Below, piece after piece: positions 44,201-54,036 of a stretch of DNA of 64,000 nucleotides. Both the position numbers and the translations under genes were made by a program. This DNA is from Tunturiibacter gelidiferens (lineage in GTDB: Bacteria; Acidobacteriota; Terriglobia; Terriglobales; Acidobacteriaceae), in the NCBI RefSeq assembly GCF_013410115.1, contig NZ_JACCCV010000001.1, positions 2,232,001 to 2,296,000 on the forward strand, read 5' to 3'. The first letter of the stretch is position 1; every line of letters begins with the position of its first letter. The notes under the pieces are model-generated. The model saw only the letters and a program-made list of their open reading frames with translations. It was not told the DNA's origin and made no database searches.

Positions 44201-45234
44201 GGCGGAATCGTTCCGCTCTTGTCAGAGCGAAGACGGAAGAGACGCCACCGGTCATATTGTTCGCGATCCGCCGGCATTTCTCTTTCGCTCCCCAGCAGCC
44301 AAAAGCTGTACCAGTCTAGGTTTCGTTGGAGGCTCTCCAGCCTCGCCTGAGGGTGGTCCGGTTGGTGCTGTTCGTAGGGATAGTAGTACAGCTCAACTGC
44401 GCGGCCGAGCCGGTTCAGACCGGTGAATAGCTCATAATTCTGCATTAAATTCAGTGGCGGGGTCTGTTCATTATCGTCAGTGATGCCATAGCCCATCTCT
44501 TCCATGAGAAGCGGCGTGTGGATCTTGTCTATATTGAAGGAAATGGAATACCGCAACCAGTTTGGCAGGGTCGCGCCATACGGAGGCCCCCCGTAGATCG
44601 TCTCCCATCCGCGAATGGTGCTATCCGAGTGCAGCAGCCAATACTCGCCCAAACTGTATTGAACATTGTCCGCGACCGTTGCCGCACGGTATCGGGTTTT
44701 AGAGTGCGAAAGAATAAACTCCGTGTACCATCCGGAGCGGCTGAACCCGATGATGCCAACTTTTTCAGGGTTGACCATCCCGTCTGAGACTAGTTTGGCA
44801 ACGGCGCTGTCCCAAACATCCATGTGAAACGCCGCTTCTCCTATTCCATCGGGATACCCTTCAGGGGCATTTGCAATCTGGTCTTCGATCGACTCCGATC
44901 CATTGCGAATCAAATACATGATTCCCGCGTTTGCGATGGGTTGGGGTGCGAAGGACGGGTAATGGTCTTGGCCGCTATCGCATACGAATTGACCAGTGGT
45001 TGGCTTGGTCTGAATCACCAACGGGTATCTCGTGCCGCGGACATAGTGTGGAGGAACGAAGAGAAGTCCCTGGACTGCATAGCCTGTCGACGTTTGCCAA
45101 TCCAGTTCTACTGCTGGAGCGATCGTCAGGTGCTGAAACTGAGGGTTCAGTATGAATCGACGGATAGCACTTTCATGATCGAACGAATACGAAAACACTT
45201 CCGGGGGGGCTTGTCGGCGATTCAACATCACCAA
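44197..45234 (-). CDS. Prolyl oligopeptidase (S9)-family peptidase, C-terminal catalytic part
   Basis: The alpha/beta-hydrolase half of a split S9-family serine peptidase, joined in sense to the frame ending at 45173. From about 45210 it reads PEVFSYSFDHESAIRRFILNP, then the hydrolase: GLLFVPPHYVRGTRYPLVIQT, the nucleophile elbow IIGFSRSGWYTE (Ser in GFSRSG), a likely acid near EEMGYGITDDNE, and the terminal His in YYPYEQHQPDHP. The annotated first residues before the homopolymer are out of frame and not real. It would cleave short peptides in the cytoplasm or periplasm; similar proteins are sometimes annotated as lasso-peptide isopeptidases, but no lasso genes are here. Confidence 0.85.
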   Translation of the reverse strand: MVMLNRRQAPPEVFSYSFDHESAIRRFILNPQFQHLTIAPAVELDWQTSTGYAVQGLLFVPPHYVRGTRYPLVIQTKPTTGQFVCDSGQDHYPSFAPQPIANAGIMYLIRNGSESIEDQIANAPEGYPDGIGEAAFHMDVWDSAVAKLVSDGMVNPEKVGIIGFSRSGWYTEFILSHSKTRYRAATVADNVQYSLGEYWLLHSDSTIRGWETIYGGPPYGATLPNWLRYSISFNIDKIHTPLLMEEMGYGITDDNEQTPPLNLMQNYELFTGLNRLGRAVELYYYPYEQHQPDHPQARLESLQRNLDWYSFWLLGSEREMPADREQYDRWRLFRLRSDKSGTIPP

Positions 45235-46468
45235 CTACATACTTTCCGTTGGTGGTTAATTCGCGTACCAGACCGCGGAGCGGGATATGCGCAGATGACG
45301 CATTCTGCCACACACCGTTCTGATAAAGGAAGCGTGAAATCTCGTCATTCTGAGTTTGGACAAAAACCTCGCCAGTGGGACTCCAGAATAGCGGTTGTTG
45401 GACAGGGTTGGCCAAATGGACCGCCACCTCCTCCGCTTTTCCACTCGTCACGTCGATTCGAAATAGATGGATGGATCCTCTGTGCTCGCGCTGATCCTGG
45501 ATCTCCGACTGACTACCCACTGGGGATTGAGCCGACATTAGAAACGATCGGCTGTCCGACGACCAGAGGGGGACTCCGTGATTCCACGGGGTCTCAAATG
45601 GAAGAGCCGTTTTGCCCGTTTTCAGGTTATAGAGGACGGTTACGTGCATACCCGGAAAACCGGAGACGACTGTTGCTTGTACGAATTTGCTGACCTTCCA
45701 ACGCTCTGGTATTCGGCCCGTGTCGACATAGGAGATCAGCAACATCCTTCCGTTTGGCGACAGGCTGAGCCGAAGATACTCCTGGCAATACATGGAGGTG
45801 AGCGTTGCGTCTGTGAATGGAGATTGAATGACAGTCCTTTTTGGCAGGGTCCATCTCCCGTCCTGGAGGCGACTCGAGACGAACAAGCTCAGTTTTTGAA
45901 ATCTTGCTGAGCCGGGACGCTGGAATGGTACTCGATATCCCCGCGAAAGTTCCTCTCTGGTCTGGCTTTTAACCTTGATTGGAGGCAGTTCGGATGGAAC
46001 AGCGAAGACCAAGATACCGCCGTTGCCATCTATGCTGAACTCTTTGACGCCTTCCTGCGGCTTCGCCAATACTTTACGCTGAGAGGTACGGGTATCAAGT
46101 TCAACAATTTCAGAATGGATTCCCTCATTCAGAAGGGCAACGATGTGTCGGCCGTCATCGAGCCAACGCAGTTGCGATATCTTGGATTCGGTCACCAAAA
46201 GTCGACCTGGATCGTCAGATTCCGTTGAGAGTTGTTTTATGTAGAGCCGGATATCGTTCTGATTCGTGGAGAGGTTCGGCGACTTTACGAGATAAGCGAC
46301 TTGAGCTCCGGATGGACTTATTTGAACGGCATGATGGTACGAATCGTCCACGACGTATTGCACCGTGACACAATCGGCCGGTCCTATAGGGCGCGGTGAC
46401 AGGCTAAAGTCACGTAAAGGAAGGAAGTCTCCTCCCTCGCTCCAGCCGAGATCGCAAATAAGAGCCAA
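45173..46468 (-). CDS. Prolyl oligopeptidase (S9)-family peptidase, N-terminal propeller part
   Basis: 431 residues from a TTG at 46468. It forms the seven-blade beta-propeller that gates S9 peptidases: repeated blades such as HHAVQISPSGAQVAYLV, SQLRWLDDGRHIVALL, RLSLSPNGRMLLISYV and VPLWSSDSRSFLMSAQ. The last in-frame sense is GDVESPTSPP, then the frame departs into GSVFVFVRS and stops; the adjacent frame continues the protein. The shift is at a run of seven G (45203-45209; C on the coding strand). No clear signal peptide is visible at the N-terminus (LALICDLGWSEGGDF), so the true start may also be damaged. Intact, the enzyme would be about 750 residues. Confidence 0.82.
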   Translation of the reverse strand: MALICDLGWSEGGDFLPLRDFSLSPRPIGPADCVTVQYVVDDSYHHAVQISPSGAQVAYLVKSPNLSTNQNDIRLYIKQLSTESDDPGRLLVTESKISQLRWLDDGRHIVALLNEGIHSEIVELDTRTSQRKVLAKPQEGVKEFSIDGNGGILVFAVPSELPPIKVKSQTREELSRGYRVPFQRPGSARFQKLSLFVSSRLQDGRWTLPKRTVIQSPFTDATLTSMYCQEYLRLSLSPNGRMLLISYVDTGRIPERWKVSKFVQATVVSGFPGMHVTVLYNLKTGKTALPFETPWNHGVPLWSSDSRSFLMSAQSPVGSQSEIQDQREHRGSIHLFRIDVTSGKAEEVAVHLANPVQQPLFWSPTGEVFVQTQNDEISRFLYQNGVWQNASSAHIPLRGLVRELTTNGKYVVGDVESPTSPPGSVFVFVRS

Positions 46469-46614
46469 TCATCTAACCCGGACAACTTAGGACCGCATCC
46501 GTAGCGTGTACGATTTCGTGTGGCGACTTCTTTGAAATTTGGGTCACTCCCGGTTGCTCTTCAGATGAGGGCGAAATTGAGGAATCTGCGCGCTGTGACG
46601 AAAGGCTAGAGCAA

Positions 46615-49600
46615 ATGAGATGGATCGACGCGAAGCAACTTTCTACTTGGGCCTCAGAACGTATAGATGCGAGAAGCGCACTCCCTCGCCTTGTGGGGCA
46701 GCTCATCCGGGCATCCGTCACTGACGTTACCGCATTCCGTTTTCCATCTGGCGACAGCGCTCAAATCCAAGGGTGGGACGGACAACTCGTCGCGCGACCA
46801 GAGGGCGCTTTCAGAACGTACATACCCGAAGGATCATCGGTATGGGAATGGGGAGTTGCCGAGTCGCCGGGAACCAAAGCACAAAGTGACTGGAAAAAAC
46901 GTAAGAAGGATCCGGGAGACGGAATCAATCAGGCAGAAACCACGTTTGTATTCGTTACACCCCAAACTTGGCCAAAGTCCTCGACCTGGGTTGCCAAGAA
47001 GAAAAAAGAAGGATCGCCATGGAAGGATATTCGGATCATTGATGGAGTCGCGCTGGAAGAATGGTGCGAACTTTGTCCAGCCGCCTCCGCTACCTTCGCC
47101 CGCGAGAATGGCTTCGCCCCAAAGGAAGATGTACAAGACATTGACGAGTTTTGGGAGAGCTATGCTTCGCACTTCAATCCAAACTTAACCGAAGCGGTTC
47201 TTCTTGCTGGCAGAGGCGAGCAGAGTCAAGCACTTCTCCAAACTTTGTCTACGGCCACTGGCATTCATCGGTATAGAGGAGATTCCCTTGATGAGGTGCT
47301 AGCGTTTGTCGCGGCCGTAATTCGATCCGCCAGCGATAGCGAGCGCGAATATCTTCGTGCGAGGACGCTCGTTGTTCAATCTGAGAATGCCGCAAGACTG
47401 CTGAAGGCAAGACCCAATCTGATCTTTGCGATGCGCGGGGAAGGGGTCAGATACGGCGGGTTACTGGACGATCGCTGCGTCATTGTTCCGATTGGCAGAG
47501 ACAGCACGAAGCAATCCAGCGCAATCGCTCTGATTCGTCCGTTGGTCCACGAGATGAGCGAGGCACTCTGCACTATGGGAATCGCGGAGGATAAAGCTCT
47601 TAAGCTCGCCTATGGATGCGGACGCAGCGTCAGTATTCTTGCTCGCACGATCGCTAGCGCAGATTCCGAGCGTCCCACTTGGCGGAATTCTCGTCATCTG
47701 ATTCCGGCGTTCTTAGCTGGTGCATGGGATCAATCGTCGGAAGCGGACAAAGCTGCTGTCCTCGCGCTTTCGGGTTTTCCCACCTATGACGACTTAGAAA
47801 GTTCTTTACGGGCGTTTCTAGCGTTGCCGGACGCCCCTTTAGAGACAGTAGGGGCGGTCTGGGCAGTGCGCGCACCGGTCGATATGTTCGTTCATGTCGC
47901 GCACTTGATCACGAACACAGATTGGGTGCGCCTCAAAGAAACTGCGAAGAAGGTGCTGTCGGAAATCGATCCGTCACTCGAACTGCCACCCGGAGAGCGT
48001 GCGTATGCGCGACTCCGAAATAAAGTCCTCACGCATTCATTGTGGCTCCGAGACGGAATTACTACAACGTTGCTAATACTCGCGGCGTTAGGAGTTGAGA
48101 ACGACACCCTGATTAACGGAGGGTCGCCTCAAGATTTCGTGAATCAACTGGTTGCGGACATCCCGGGCCTGCGCGATGACTATCGCGTCATAGCTAGTCT
48201 TTCTGCGCAACTCCCGATGCTAATGGAGGCATCTCCCGTCCCTTTGTTCTCAGCCCTTGAGCATTTGCTTGAGGGCGACGGGATGAAACTCAAGCCGATC
48301 TTCCGGGATACCAAGGATCAGAACTGGCTATTCGGAAGCAGCCCTCACACGGGATTGCTCTGGGCTTTAGAGGTTGCTGGCCAAGACCCGCAACTCTTGC
48401 CAAGGGCCGCCGACATACTAGCGCGCCTCGCGGAGATTGATCCGGGGGGCACTTACTCGAACCGGCCCCTAAATAGCCTGCGCGCCTTGTTTCTCACCTG
48501 GAAGCCGCTTACCAATGCATCGCATGAATTCCGGCTCGCGGTGATCGATACCCTCGTGGCTGCCCATCCAGAAATTGGCTGGAAGCTGCTTCTTGCACTC
48601 ATGCCGAAAATACTTGACACCGGCGTTCAGTCAGTTAGCCCTCACTTCCGAGATGCGGGCGCTTCAGAGCGTGAAACTCTCACATGGGCAATTCTCTATA
48701 AGACAATAACTGCCATCGTGAGCCTAGCGGTGCGACTAGCGGGCACCGACCCAATGCGTTGGGAATCCGTTCTCGACTCGCTGGGCTCCCTATTGCCCTC
48801 AGATCGTCAACTCGTTATTGCAGCTTTCTCCAAATCTGTCTCGCTCATGCATGAACAAGACAAACAACGACTGTGGCAACATCTCGCTGACTTTGTCAGG
48901 CGACACAAGACGTACGCGGGAGCGGACTGGTCGTTACCCTCGGAGGAGTTGGCGCCTCTTGAAAGGATATTGAAAGAGATTGCCCCGAAGGATTCAGAAA
49001 TGCAAGACCAGTATTTATTCAAAGAGGTCTTTCCTGATATTCCTGGCGTCGAACCCGAGAACCTCTTAACTCGCACTGAAGAACTGAGAAAAGAGGTCGT
49101 TGCACGCATCCTACAAGATGGTGGCGTCGGTCGAGTCATTCAGTTCTCTAGCGATGTAGAAGCGCCTCGCTACGTTGGGGCTGCTTTTGGCTTGGTCGGT
49201 CAGGACATGGCGACTGTTATGAATGGCGTCCTGGCGAAGAATGACTCAGGCAAACCGGACTTGGGCTTTTCAGGGGCCGCATCGAGCACAGCCTATCAGA
49301 GATTCGGTGAGAATTGGGCTGACCTCATCCGGGCGGAATTCGGACAAGGAAAACTCACCGAAAGTCAGTTACAAGAACTGATTGAGTGGTGGCCTCACAA
49401 TCGCTTTACATGGGAGTGGATTGCAGGATTCGGCGACGATGCGCGGAAACATTTTTGGGAAAGGAGGCGGGCCTGGGGCATTCAAGCGACCGGAAAAGAC
49501 TTCGACGATGCGATTGATAACTATCTCGAGGCCGAACGCCCGGAGTTCGTTATCGACGCGCTGTACCAGCGAGCAAATGAGATTTCCACTTCGAATTTAA

Positions 49601-50403
49601 TCAGGCTGCTCGAAGAATTCGAGAAAAGGTTCGCGCAAAATCCGAAGTTACTGAACGACAACGTTCTTGATTTTAAGATGAAGTTCATTTTCAAGGCGCT
49701 CCAAAGCCGCGATGACACGTCGCTCGAGGTAGTCGCTGGCTGGGAGTACCGGTACCTACCCTTACTTCGAGAATCGTGGTCTACTTCCGATCCAAACTCC
49801 GCGTTAGACCGATACTTAGTCAGAAGCCCAGAGTTTTTTGTTCAGGTAATCTCGCATGTTTTCCGGGGAAAGGCTGATCGCGGCGAGCCCACGGAGGACA
49901 TTTCGTCACAGATGCGTGCTCGCGCTCGAACTAGTTTGACGCTGCTCGAAAGCTTCACGACCATTCCCGGGGGAGACGGTGCGTCAATTGATCCGCTCGC
50001 GCTTGATGCTTGGGTGGAAGAAGCTCGCCGGCTCGCCAAAGCAGCAGACAGGCTCGCAATCGCGGAACAATACATCGGGAAAATGCTCTGCCATGCACTC
50101 CCTGATCCAGAAGACAAAGTGTGGCCACATCAGGCAATTCGGGACGGCTTGGAGACATGGAAATCCCATGAAATCGAACGAGGCATCGTTATCGGGAAAT
50201 TGAATTCGCGAGGCGTGACTAGACGCGCTCCACTCGACGGTGGCAAACAGGAACGTGCTCTTGCAGGTAGCTTGCGCGAGGACGCTTTGAAGGTCAATGC
50301 GTGGCCCCGAACCAAACTAATGCTAATCGGACTCGCAGAACATTGGGAACATTCAGCAGAACGCGAAGACCAGCGTGTGGAGGAGATGCGTCTTCGAGAA
50401 TAG
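46615..50403 (+). CDS. Large multi-domain protein, suspected defence effector
   Basis: 1262 residues, cytosolic, no signal peptide; start ATG 46615. The N-terminus (1-160) has an organisation like a PD-(D/E)xK-type nuclease: I-Q-G-W-D55-G, then S-V-W-E78-W-G, K88, and a strand TTFVFVTPQTW with DIRIIDGVALEEW. Residues about 193-300 begin EAVLLAGRGEQSQALLQTL, like a degenerate nucleotide-binding segment, followed by DEVLAFVAAVIRSA and VIVPIG. The remainder is long alpha-helical repeat (e.g. GLLWALEVAGQDPQLLPRAADILARLAEID), as in STAND-type sensors. I recall related large proteins only as unnamed. No Walker A is intact. Codon use is AT-richer than core genes, suggesting acquisition. Function is inferred, not shown. 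Confidence 0.8.
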   Translation: MRWIDAKQLSTWASERIDARSALPRLVGQLIRASVTDVTAFRFPSGDSAQIQGWDGQLVARPEGAFRTYIPEGSSVWEWGVAESPGTKAQSDWKKRKKDPGDGINQAETTFVFVTPQTWPKSSTWVAKKKKEGSPWKDIRIIDGVALEEWCELCPAASATFARENGFAPKEDVQDIDEFWESYASHFNPNLTEAVLLAGRGEQSQALLQTLSTATGIHRYRGDSLDEVLAFVAAVIRSASDSEREYLRARTLVVQSENAARLLKARPNLIFAMRGEGVRYGGLLDDRCVIVPIGRDSTKQSSAIALIRPLVHEMSEALCTMGIAEDKALKLAYGCGRSVSILARTIASADSERPTWRNSRHLIPAFLAGAWDQSSEADKAAVLALSGFPTYDDLESSLRAFLALPDAPLETVGAVWAVRAPVDMFVHVAHLITNTDWVRLKETAKKVLSEIDPSLELPPGERAYARLRNKVLTHSLWLRDGITTTLLILAALGVENDTLINGGSPQDFVNQLVADIPGLRDDYRVIASLSAQLPMLMEASPVPLFSALEHLLEGDGMKLKPIFRDTKDQNWLFGSSPHTGLLWALEVAGQDPQLLPRAADILARLAEIDPGGTYSNRPLNSLRALFLTWKPLTNASHEFRLAVIDTLVAAHPEIGWKLLLALMPKILDTGVQSVSPHFRDAGASERETLTWAILYKTITAIVSLAVRLAGTDPMRWESVLDSLGSLLPSDRQLVIAAFSKSVSLMHEQDKQRLWQHLADFVRRHKTYAGADWSLPSEELAPLERILKEIAPKDSEMQDQYLFKEVFPDIPGVEPENLLTRTEELRKEVVARILQDGGVGRVIQFSSDVEAPRYVGAAFGLVGQDMATVMNGVLAKNDSGKPDLGFSGAASSTAYQRFGENWADLIRAEFGQGKLTESQLQELIEWWPHNRFTWEWIAGFGDDARKHFWERRRAWGIQATGKDFDDAIDNYLEAERPEFVIDALYQRANEISTSNLIRLLEEFEKRFAQNPKLLNDNVLDFKMKFIFKALQSRDDTSLEVVAGWEYRYLPLLRESWSTSDPNSALDRYLVRSPEFFVQVISHVFRGKADRGEPTEDISSQMRARARTSLTLLESFTTIPGGDGASIDPLALDAWVEEARRLAKAADRLAIAEQYIGKMLCHALPDPEDKVWPHQAIRDGLETWKSHEIERGIVIGKLNSRGVTRRAPLDGGKQERALAGSLREDALKVNAWPRTKLMLIGLAEHWEHSAEREDQRVEEMRLRE

Positions 50404-50753
50404 TACTCACACAGATTGAGGAAATTCTTATAACTGGTTGGGGATAAGGGCGTTAGTCACGCATGAAACCTTACCAGCTGACTAGCCTAGATGGAATCCC
50501 CAACGGCGCACTGTGCCATCTCGAAGTGTCAACTTCCAGTGGCCGGCCTCCGAGGCCCCACCAGCCGCGAACCCGAAATTCCGGCTTCGATTGCGTCGGC
50601 GTGCGCCCGCACGTCAGCCCCTCGTCATCACCCGCACTCGATCACGTCCAGAGGGGAAGACATAACGCTTACGAAGCATGGACGCCCCCGTCATGCTGGT
50701 CCGGTTGGGGGGAGGGGTGTGGATATTATCCAACGGCGACTATATGCCCACGG
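50404..50753. other. Gap between the large protein and the beta-helix gene
   Basis: No supported gene. Forward frames here (50463-50777, 50491-51093) read as low-complexity Arg/Pro/His sequence overlapping the antisense of the beta-helix gene. A hairpin-like GGCCGGCCTCCGAGGCC lies near 50540. Nothing else is recognisable. Confidence 0.5.
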
Positions 50754-52724
50754 TCAGCGTTTGATTCCATCGGTTGATTTTGAGTCGATTGAGATAGGGC
50801 CGGTGGTTGCGCCCTTCATGGTGTTGTTTGAGAGGAAGATGTTGTGTGCGTGGTCTATGACGATTGAGCCACCGAGGTTGGCAATTCCGAGGTTCACAAA
50901 CGGTAAGCGTGAAAGATTGGTGTTGGTGAACTGGTTGTTGACTACGACGACATCGTTGGCGCGGGTGATGAACAGGCCGGGCCCGCGGAGATTGGTGAAA
51001 GTGTTGCTATCGAGGACGAGATTGGCGTGTACCGGAACCTGCGAAGTCACGTTGTTTGCGTCGCCCTGCACGGAGATCATCATGGCACCGTAGGCGGCAT
51101 CGGGATCTGGCAGTGGTTGAATCTGCGGGATACTGCCGACATTGGAGAAGTGGTTGCCGCGAACGATGACGTTCTGCACGCCGGGACCCTCACTGTCGGG
51201 TGCTACGCCGAGGATGAGGCCATGGAGGGTCTGGCCAATGAAGGTATTGTTTTCCAGCAGGCCGAAGGACGACTGAAGCAGGATGCCGCGTGCGCGGTTG
51301 TAGAGGTATTTGTTATTGCGGATGACGAAGCGCGCACCGACGTGCGAGAGATCCGAGACCCTGGTTGTGCCTGGGGGTGCCTTGTCTTTCAGGTTGATCT
51401 GAAGGCCGGAAGGCGCATGGGAGACGGACTGAAACGGCGTTGTGCCGTGGAAGCCAAGGACGTTGTCGAACCAGCCGATGGGGTCTTCCTTGGCCCAGCC
51501 GTAGGGAGCCCAGGAGCCTTCACCGCCGACGGTCCAGTGAAGGAAGTTCTGGCCTGCTTTGGCGGTGCCGCCGATGGCGCCGTGGATGTTGAGGCCGTCG
51601 TCGCCCTGGTAGGCGAATGTGCTGTCTTCGATGATGATGTCGCCGACGGTGTCGGCGGCGTGCACGGCATCGGCGGCGCTGGAGATGAGCCGTGCGGCGC
51701 TGAGGCGGGTGACGCTGCAATGAGACAGGCGGTAACCATTGCCACCGGAGATCGAGAAGCCCATGAGAGGGCTGGCGTAGACGTTGACCTGCTCGAAGTC
51801 GATGTCATGGCCGCCGACGGAGATGGCGCTCATCCAGGGGGCCGCGCCGAAGTGGCGGACGAGAAAGACGTCGCCCACCTGGATGAAGTGGTTGTAGTAG
51901 GGGATTTCGAAGGTCTGGTTGCCGACGAAGCGGGTACCAGTGTTGTTGGTGTACTGCTCCTTGTAGAAGGAGGTCAGGGAGAAGTGTGGGTTGGCGGGGT
52001 CCGACTTCGCGTCCCAGGGCGTGAGGGCGATGATCTGGGTGGAGGACTCGACGTGGTACTGGGGCGCGATGCGGACGCGCAGGGTGTTGGCCTTGTTGTT
52101 GATGGAGACGATGGTGCCGATGGAGGCCATCAGGGTCTTGGGCCAGTCGAGCTTGAAGCGCTTGAAGACGAGCCGCTGGGAGCTCGCGATGCTTACTCCG
52201 CCAGACAAAGGCGAGGCAAAGTTAAGCGTGGAGTCCTGGCCGTCGATGATGAGGTCGTTGGCGCCCTTGATGAGGACGTGCGATGCGCCTGCGTGTGTGG
52301 GCGCCACAAAGTTGTAGGTGGCTTTGGGGAAGACGACCTGAGCGTAGCCGCCGGAGATGGCCTGGGTGATTGCGGTGGCGAAGTAGTCGTTGGGCGTTTG
52401 GGCCGGGGCGATGGGGGCGAGCTTCAGGATTTTGGCTGGGTTGGCCGGGGCGGGGGCTTTGACCAGAACGCGCACTTTGGTTCCGTCGGGGACCTGAAGG
52501 TCTTCGACAAAGTCGTGCGGCGCGGCGGTTTCGGTGTTTTTGCGGGAGATGGCGTCGGAAAATAGCGGGCCGAAGGCGTGGATCTTTTTGACTAGGCCCG
52601 GGTCGTAGTCGGCGAGTGTGTTCCTGGGGGTGCTGGCGGGAGCGACGGTCTGGCTGACAGCGAGTGCGGTGGTGAGGAGTGCAACAGCGAAGGCTGCGAC
52701 CATCTTCGTGCTGAACGGGAGCAT
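50754..52724 (-). CDS. Secreted right-handed beta-helix protein (GH110-like candidate)
   Basis: About 656 residues from the ATG at 52724, chosen because CCGGAGG precedes it; a longer frame to 52841 lacks an export signal at its start. The signal peptide is STKMVAAFAVALLTTALAVSQ. The body is a parallel beta-helix with regular coils such as LVFKRFKLDWPKTL, IIIEDSTFAYQGDDGLNIHG and NVIVRGNHFSNVGSIPQI. The AYQGDDGLNIHG segment resembles the active-site coil of GH110 alpha-1,3-galactosidases, and HDIDFEQVNVYASPLMGFS fits too, but the family call rests on memory. It likely cleaves plant or surface polysaccharide. Confidence 0.8.
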   Translation of the reverse strand: MLPFSTKMVAAFAVALLTTALAVSQTVAPASTPRNTLADYDPGLVKKIHAFGPLFSDAISRKNTETAAPHDFVEDLQVPDGTKVRVLVKAPAPANPAKILKLAPIAPAQTPNDYFATAITQAISGGYAQVVFPKATYNFVAPTHAGASHVLIKGANDLIIDGQDSTLNFASPLSGGVSIASSQRLVFKRFKLDWPKTLMASIGTIVSINNKANTLRVRIAPQYHVESSTQIIALTPWDAKSDPANPHFSLTSFYKEQYTNNTGTRFVGNQTFEIPYYNHFIQVGDVFLVRHFGAAPWMSAISVGGHDIDFEQVNVYASPLMGFSISGGNGYRLSHCSVTRLSAARLISSAADAVHAADTVGDIIIEDSTFAYQGDDGLNIHGAIGGTAKAGQNFLHWTVGGEGSWAPYGWAKEDPIGWFDNVLGFHGTTPFQSVSHAPSGLQINLKDKAPPGTTRVSDLSHVGARFVIRNNKYLYNRARGILLQSSFGLLENNTFIGQTLHGLILGVAPDSEGPGVQNVIVRGNHFSNVGSIPQIQPLPDPDAAYGAMMISVQGDANNVTSQVPVHANLVLDSNTFTNLRGPGLFITRANDVVVVNNQFTNTNLSRLPFVNLGIANLGGSIVIDHAHNIFLSNNTMKGATTGPISIDSKSTDGIKR

Positions 52725-52908
52725 TCGTGCCTCCGGAGGTGGGGGAAGAAACGAGACCACGGTATCACGGTGGCCTGCCCGATCTCTGTGAACCAATTTG
52801 TTTGTCAGTGTAGGCATTTCTGAAGGGCGTAGCTTTTCCATACTAGATTAGAGGGTTAGTTCTCGGCCGCGAAGTCTGATACAAAACTTCTATTGGAGGA
52901 TTGGCGCT

Positions 52909-54036
52909 ATGAAGCTCTTTCGCGCGCTGACCTATGGGATCGTCTCCCTGACGAGCCTGTCCGTTGCCGCCCAGACTCCCCCTGCAAAGCACATCACCGA
53001 TAGCGTCGTTCCCGGCGCGGAATGGGTGACAGCCGCACCCGAGTCCGTCGGATATTCAAGCGCCAGGCTGGAGGCCTTGCGTGGCTGGGTGAAGACGCAG
53101 GACACGGGTTCCATGATGGTCATCGTCCAGGGTCGGGTAATCTTTTCCTACGGCGACGTCAGCCACACCAGCAAGATCGCCTCCGTCCGCAAAAGCGTGC
53201 TCAACATGCTCTATGGCGCTGACGTCTTCAAAGACCAGATCAAAGACGATGCCCTCAACAAAACTGTTAGGCAACTCGGCCTCGACGATAAGGTGCCGTT
53301 TCTGCCAATGGAGGAGAACGCGACGCTCATAGAACTGATGGGGTCTCGCTCCGGCATTTACATCCCAACGGGCAATGACGGCCAGGCGAAGACCATGCCG
53401 CCTCGAGGTTCGGAGCTTCCCGGCGCCCACTTCATCTACAACAACTGGGACTTTGATGCGGCGGGAACGGCCTTCGAGAAGCTTGCTGGCAGGGACATCT
53501 TCAAGGCTCTGCAAGATGACCTAGCAAAACCCCTCGGTATGCAGGATTTTGTCCTCGGCCAACAGAAGAAGAATTATGCGCCGGAAAGCGTCCCTCCCGA
53601 ATTTGCCATGTATCTTTCGACGCGCGACATGGCCAGACTCGGCCTGCTAATGCTGGACTGCGGTCAATGGAATGGCAAGACCGTGATCTCCTGCGACTGG
53701 GCGCGTTACAGCACTTACGTCGCTACGCAATTCCGAGACATCAATCCGACAGGCTTCCGGAACTATGGCGAACCGGAGCGTTGGGGCTACGGTCTACTCT
53801 GGTGGGTCTGGGACGAACAGATGTTCCTCGGTAATGCATACATCGGATTTATGCAAGGTGCGTATACAGCCGCTGGCACGGGTGGCACGTACATCACTGT
53901 GCTCCCCGCGAACGGAATGGTCGTCGTTCACCAGGTCGACATCGATAAGAACTACCGTGCTTACGTCTCTCCCTCGAGCTACATGGCGATGCTTTCCATG
54001 CTTGCGAACTCCTGGTGCGGCGACGAGTGCAAGTAG
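52909..54036 (+). CDS. Secreted serine hydrolase, class C beta-lactamase fold
   Basis: 375 residues. The signal peptide is MKLFRALTYGIVSLTSLSVAAQ, with GGAGGATTGGCGCT before the start. The active-site motifs of the beta-lactamase/DD-peptidase fold are present: S92-V-R-K95 (SxxK) in KIASVRKSVL, and Y177-N-N179 (YxN) in HFIYNNWDFDAAG. GTGGTYITVLP near residue 325 takes the place of the KTG/HTG box. Such secreted esterase-like enzymes are frequent in acidobacteria, and the substrate is usually not known; penicillin hydrolysis is not implied. A C-terminal CGDEC pair may form a disulfide. The adjacent gene at 54241 is co-directional. Confidence 0.9.
   Translation: MKLFRALTYGIVSLTSLSVAAQTPPAKHITDSVVPGAEWVTAAPESVGYSSARLEALRGWVKTQDTGSMMVIVQGRVIFSYGDVSHTSKIASVRKSVLNMLYGADVFKDQIKDDALNKTVRQLGLDDKVPFLPMEENATLIELMGSRSGIYIPTGNDGQAKTMPPRGSELPGAHFIYNNWDFDAAGTAFEKLAGRDIFKALQDDLAKPLGMQDFVLGQQKKNYAPESVPPEFAMYLSTRDMARLGLLMLDCGQWNGKTVISCDWARYSTYVATQFRDINPTGFRNYGEPERWGYGLLWWVWDEQMFLGNAYIGFMQGAYTAAGTGGTYITVLPANGMVVVHQVDIDKNYRAYVSPSSYMAMLSMLANSWCGDECK

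Noticed and set aside
44197..46468. Lasso-peptide system based on the S9 peptidase resembling isopeptidases
   Set aside because: No precursor peptide, B/C/E biosynthesis genes or export gene is nearby; the S9 family has many other roles.
51027..52565. Forward frame of 512 codons opposite the beta-helix gene
   Set aside because: The antisense reading is rich in Gly/Val/Asp and has no recognisable motif; the reverse strand has a signal peptide, a ribosome site and beta-helix coils.
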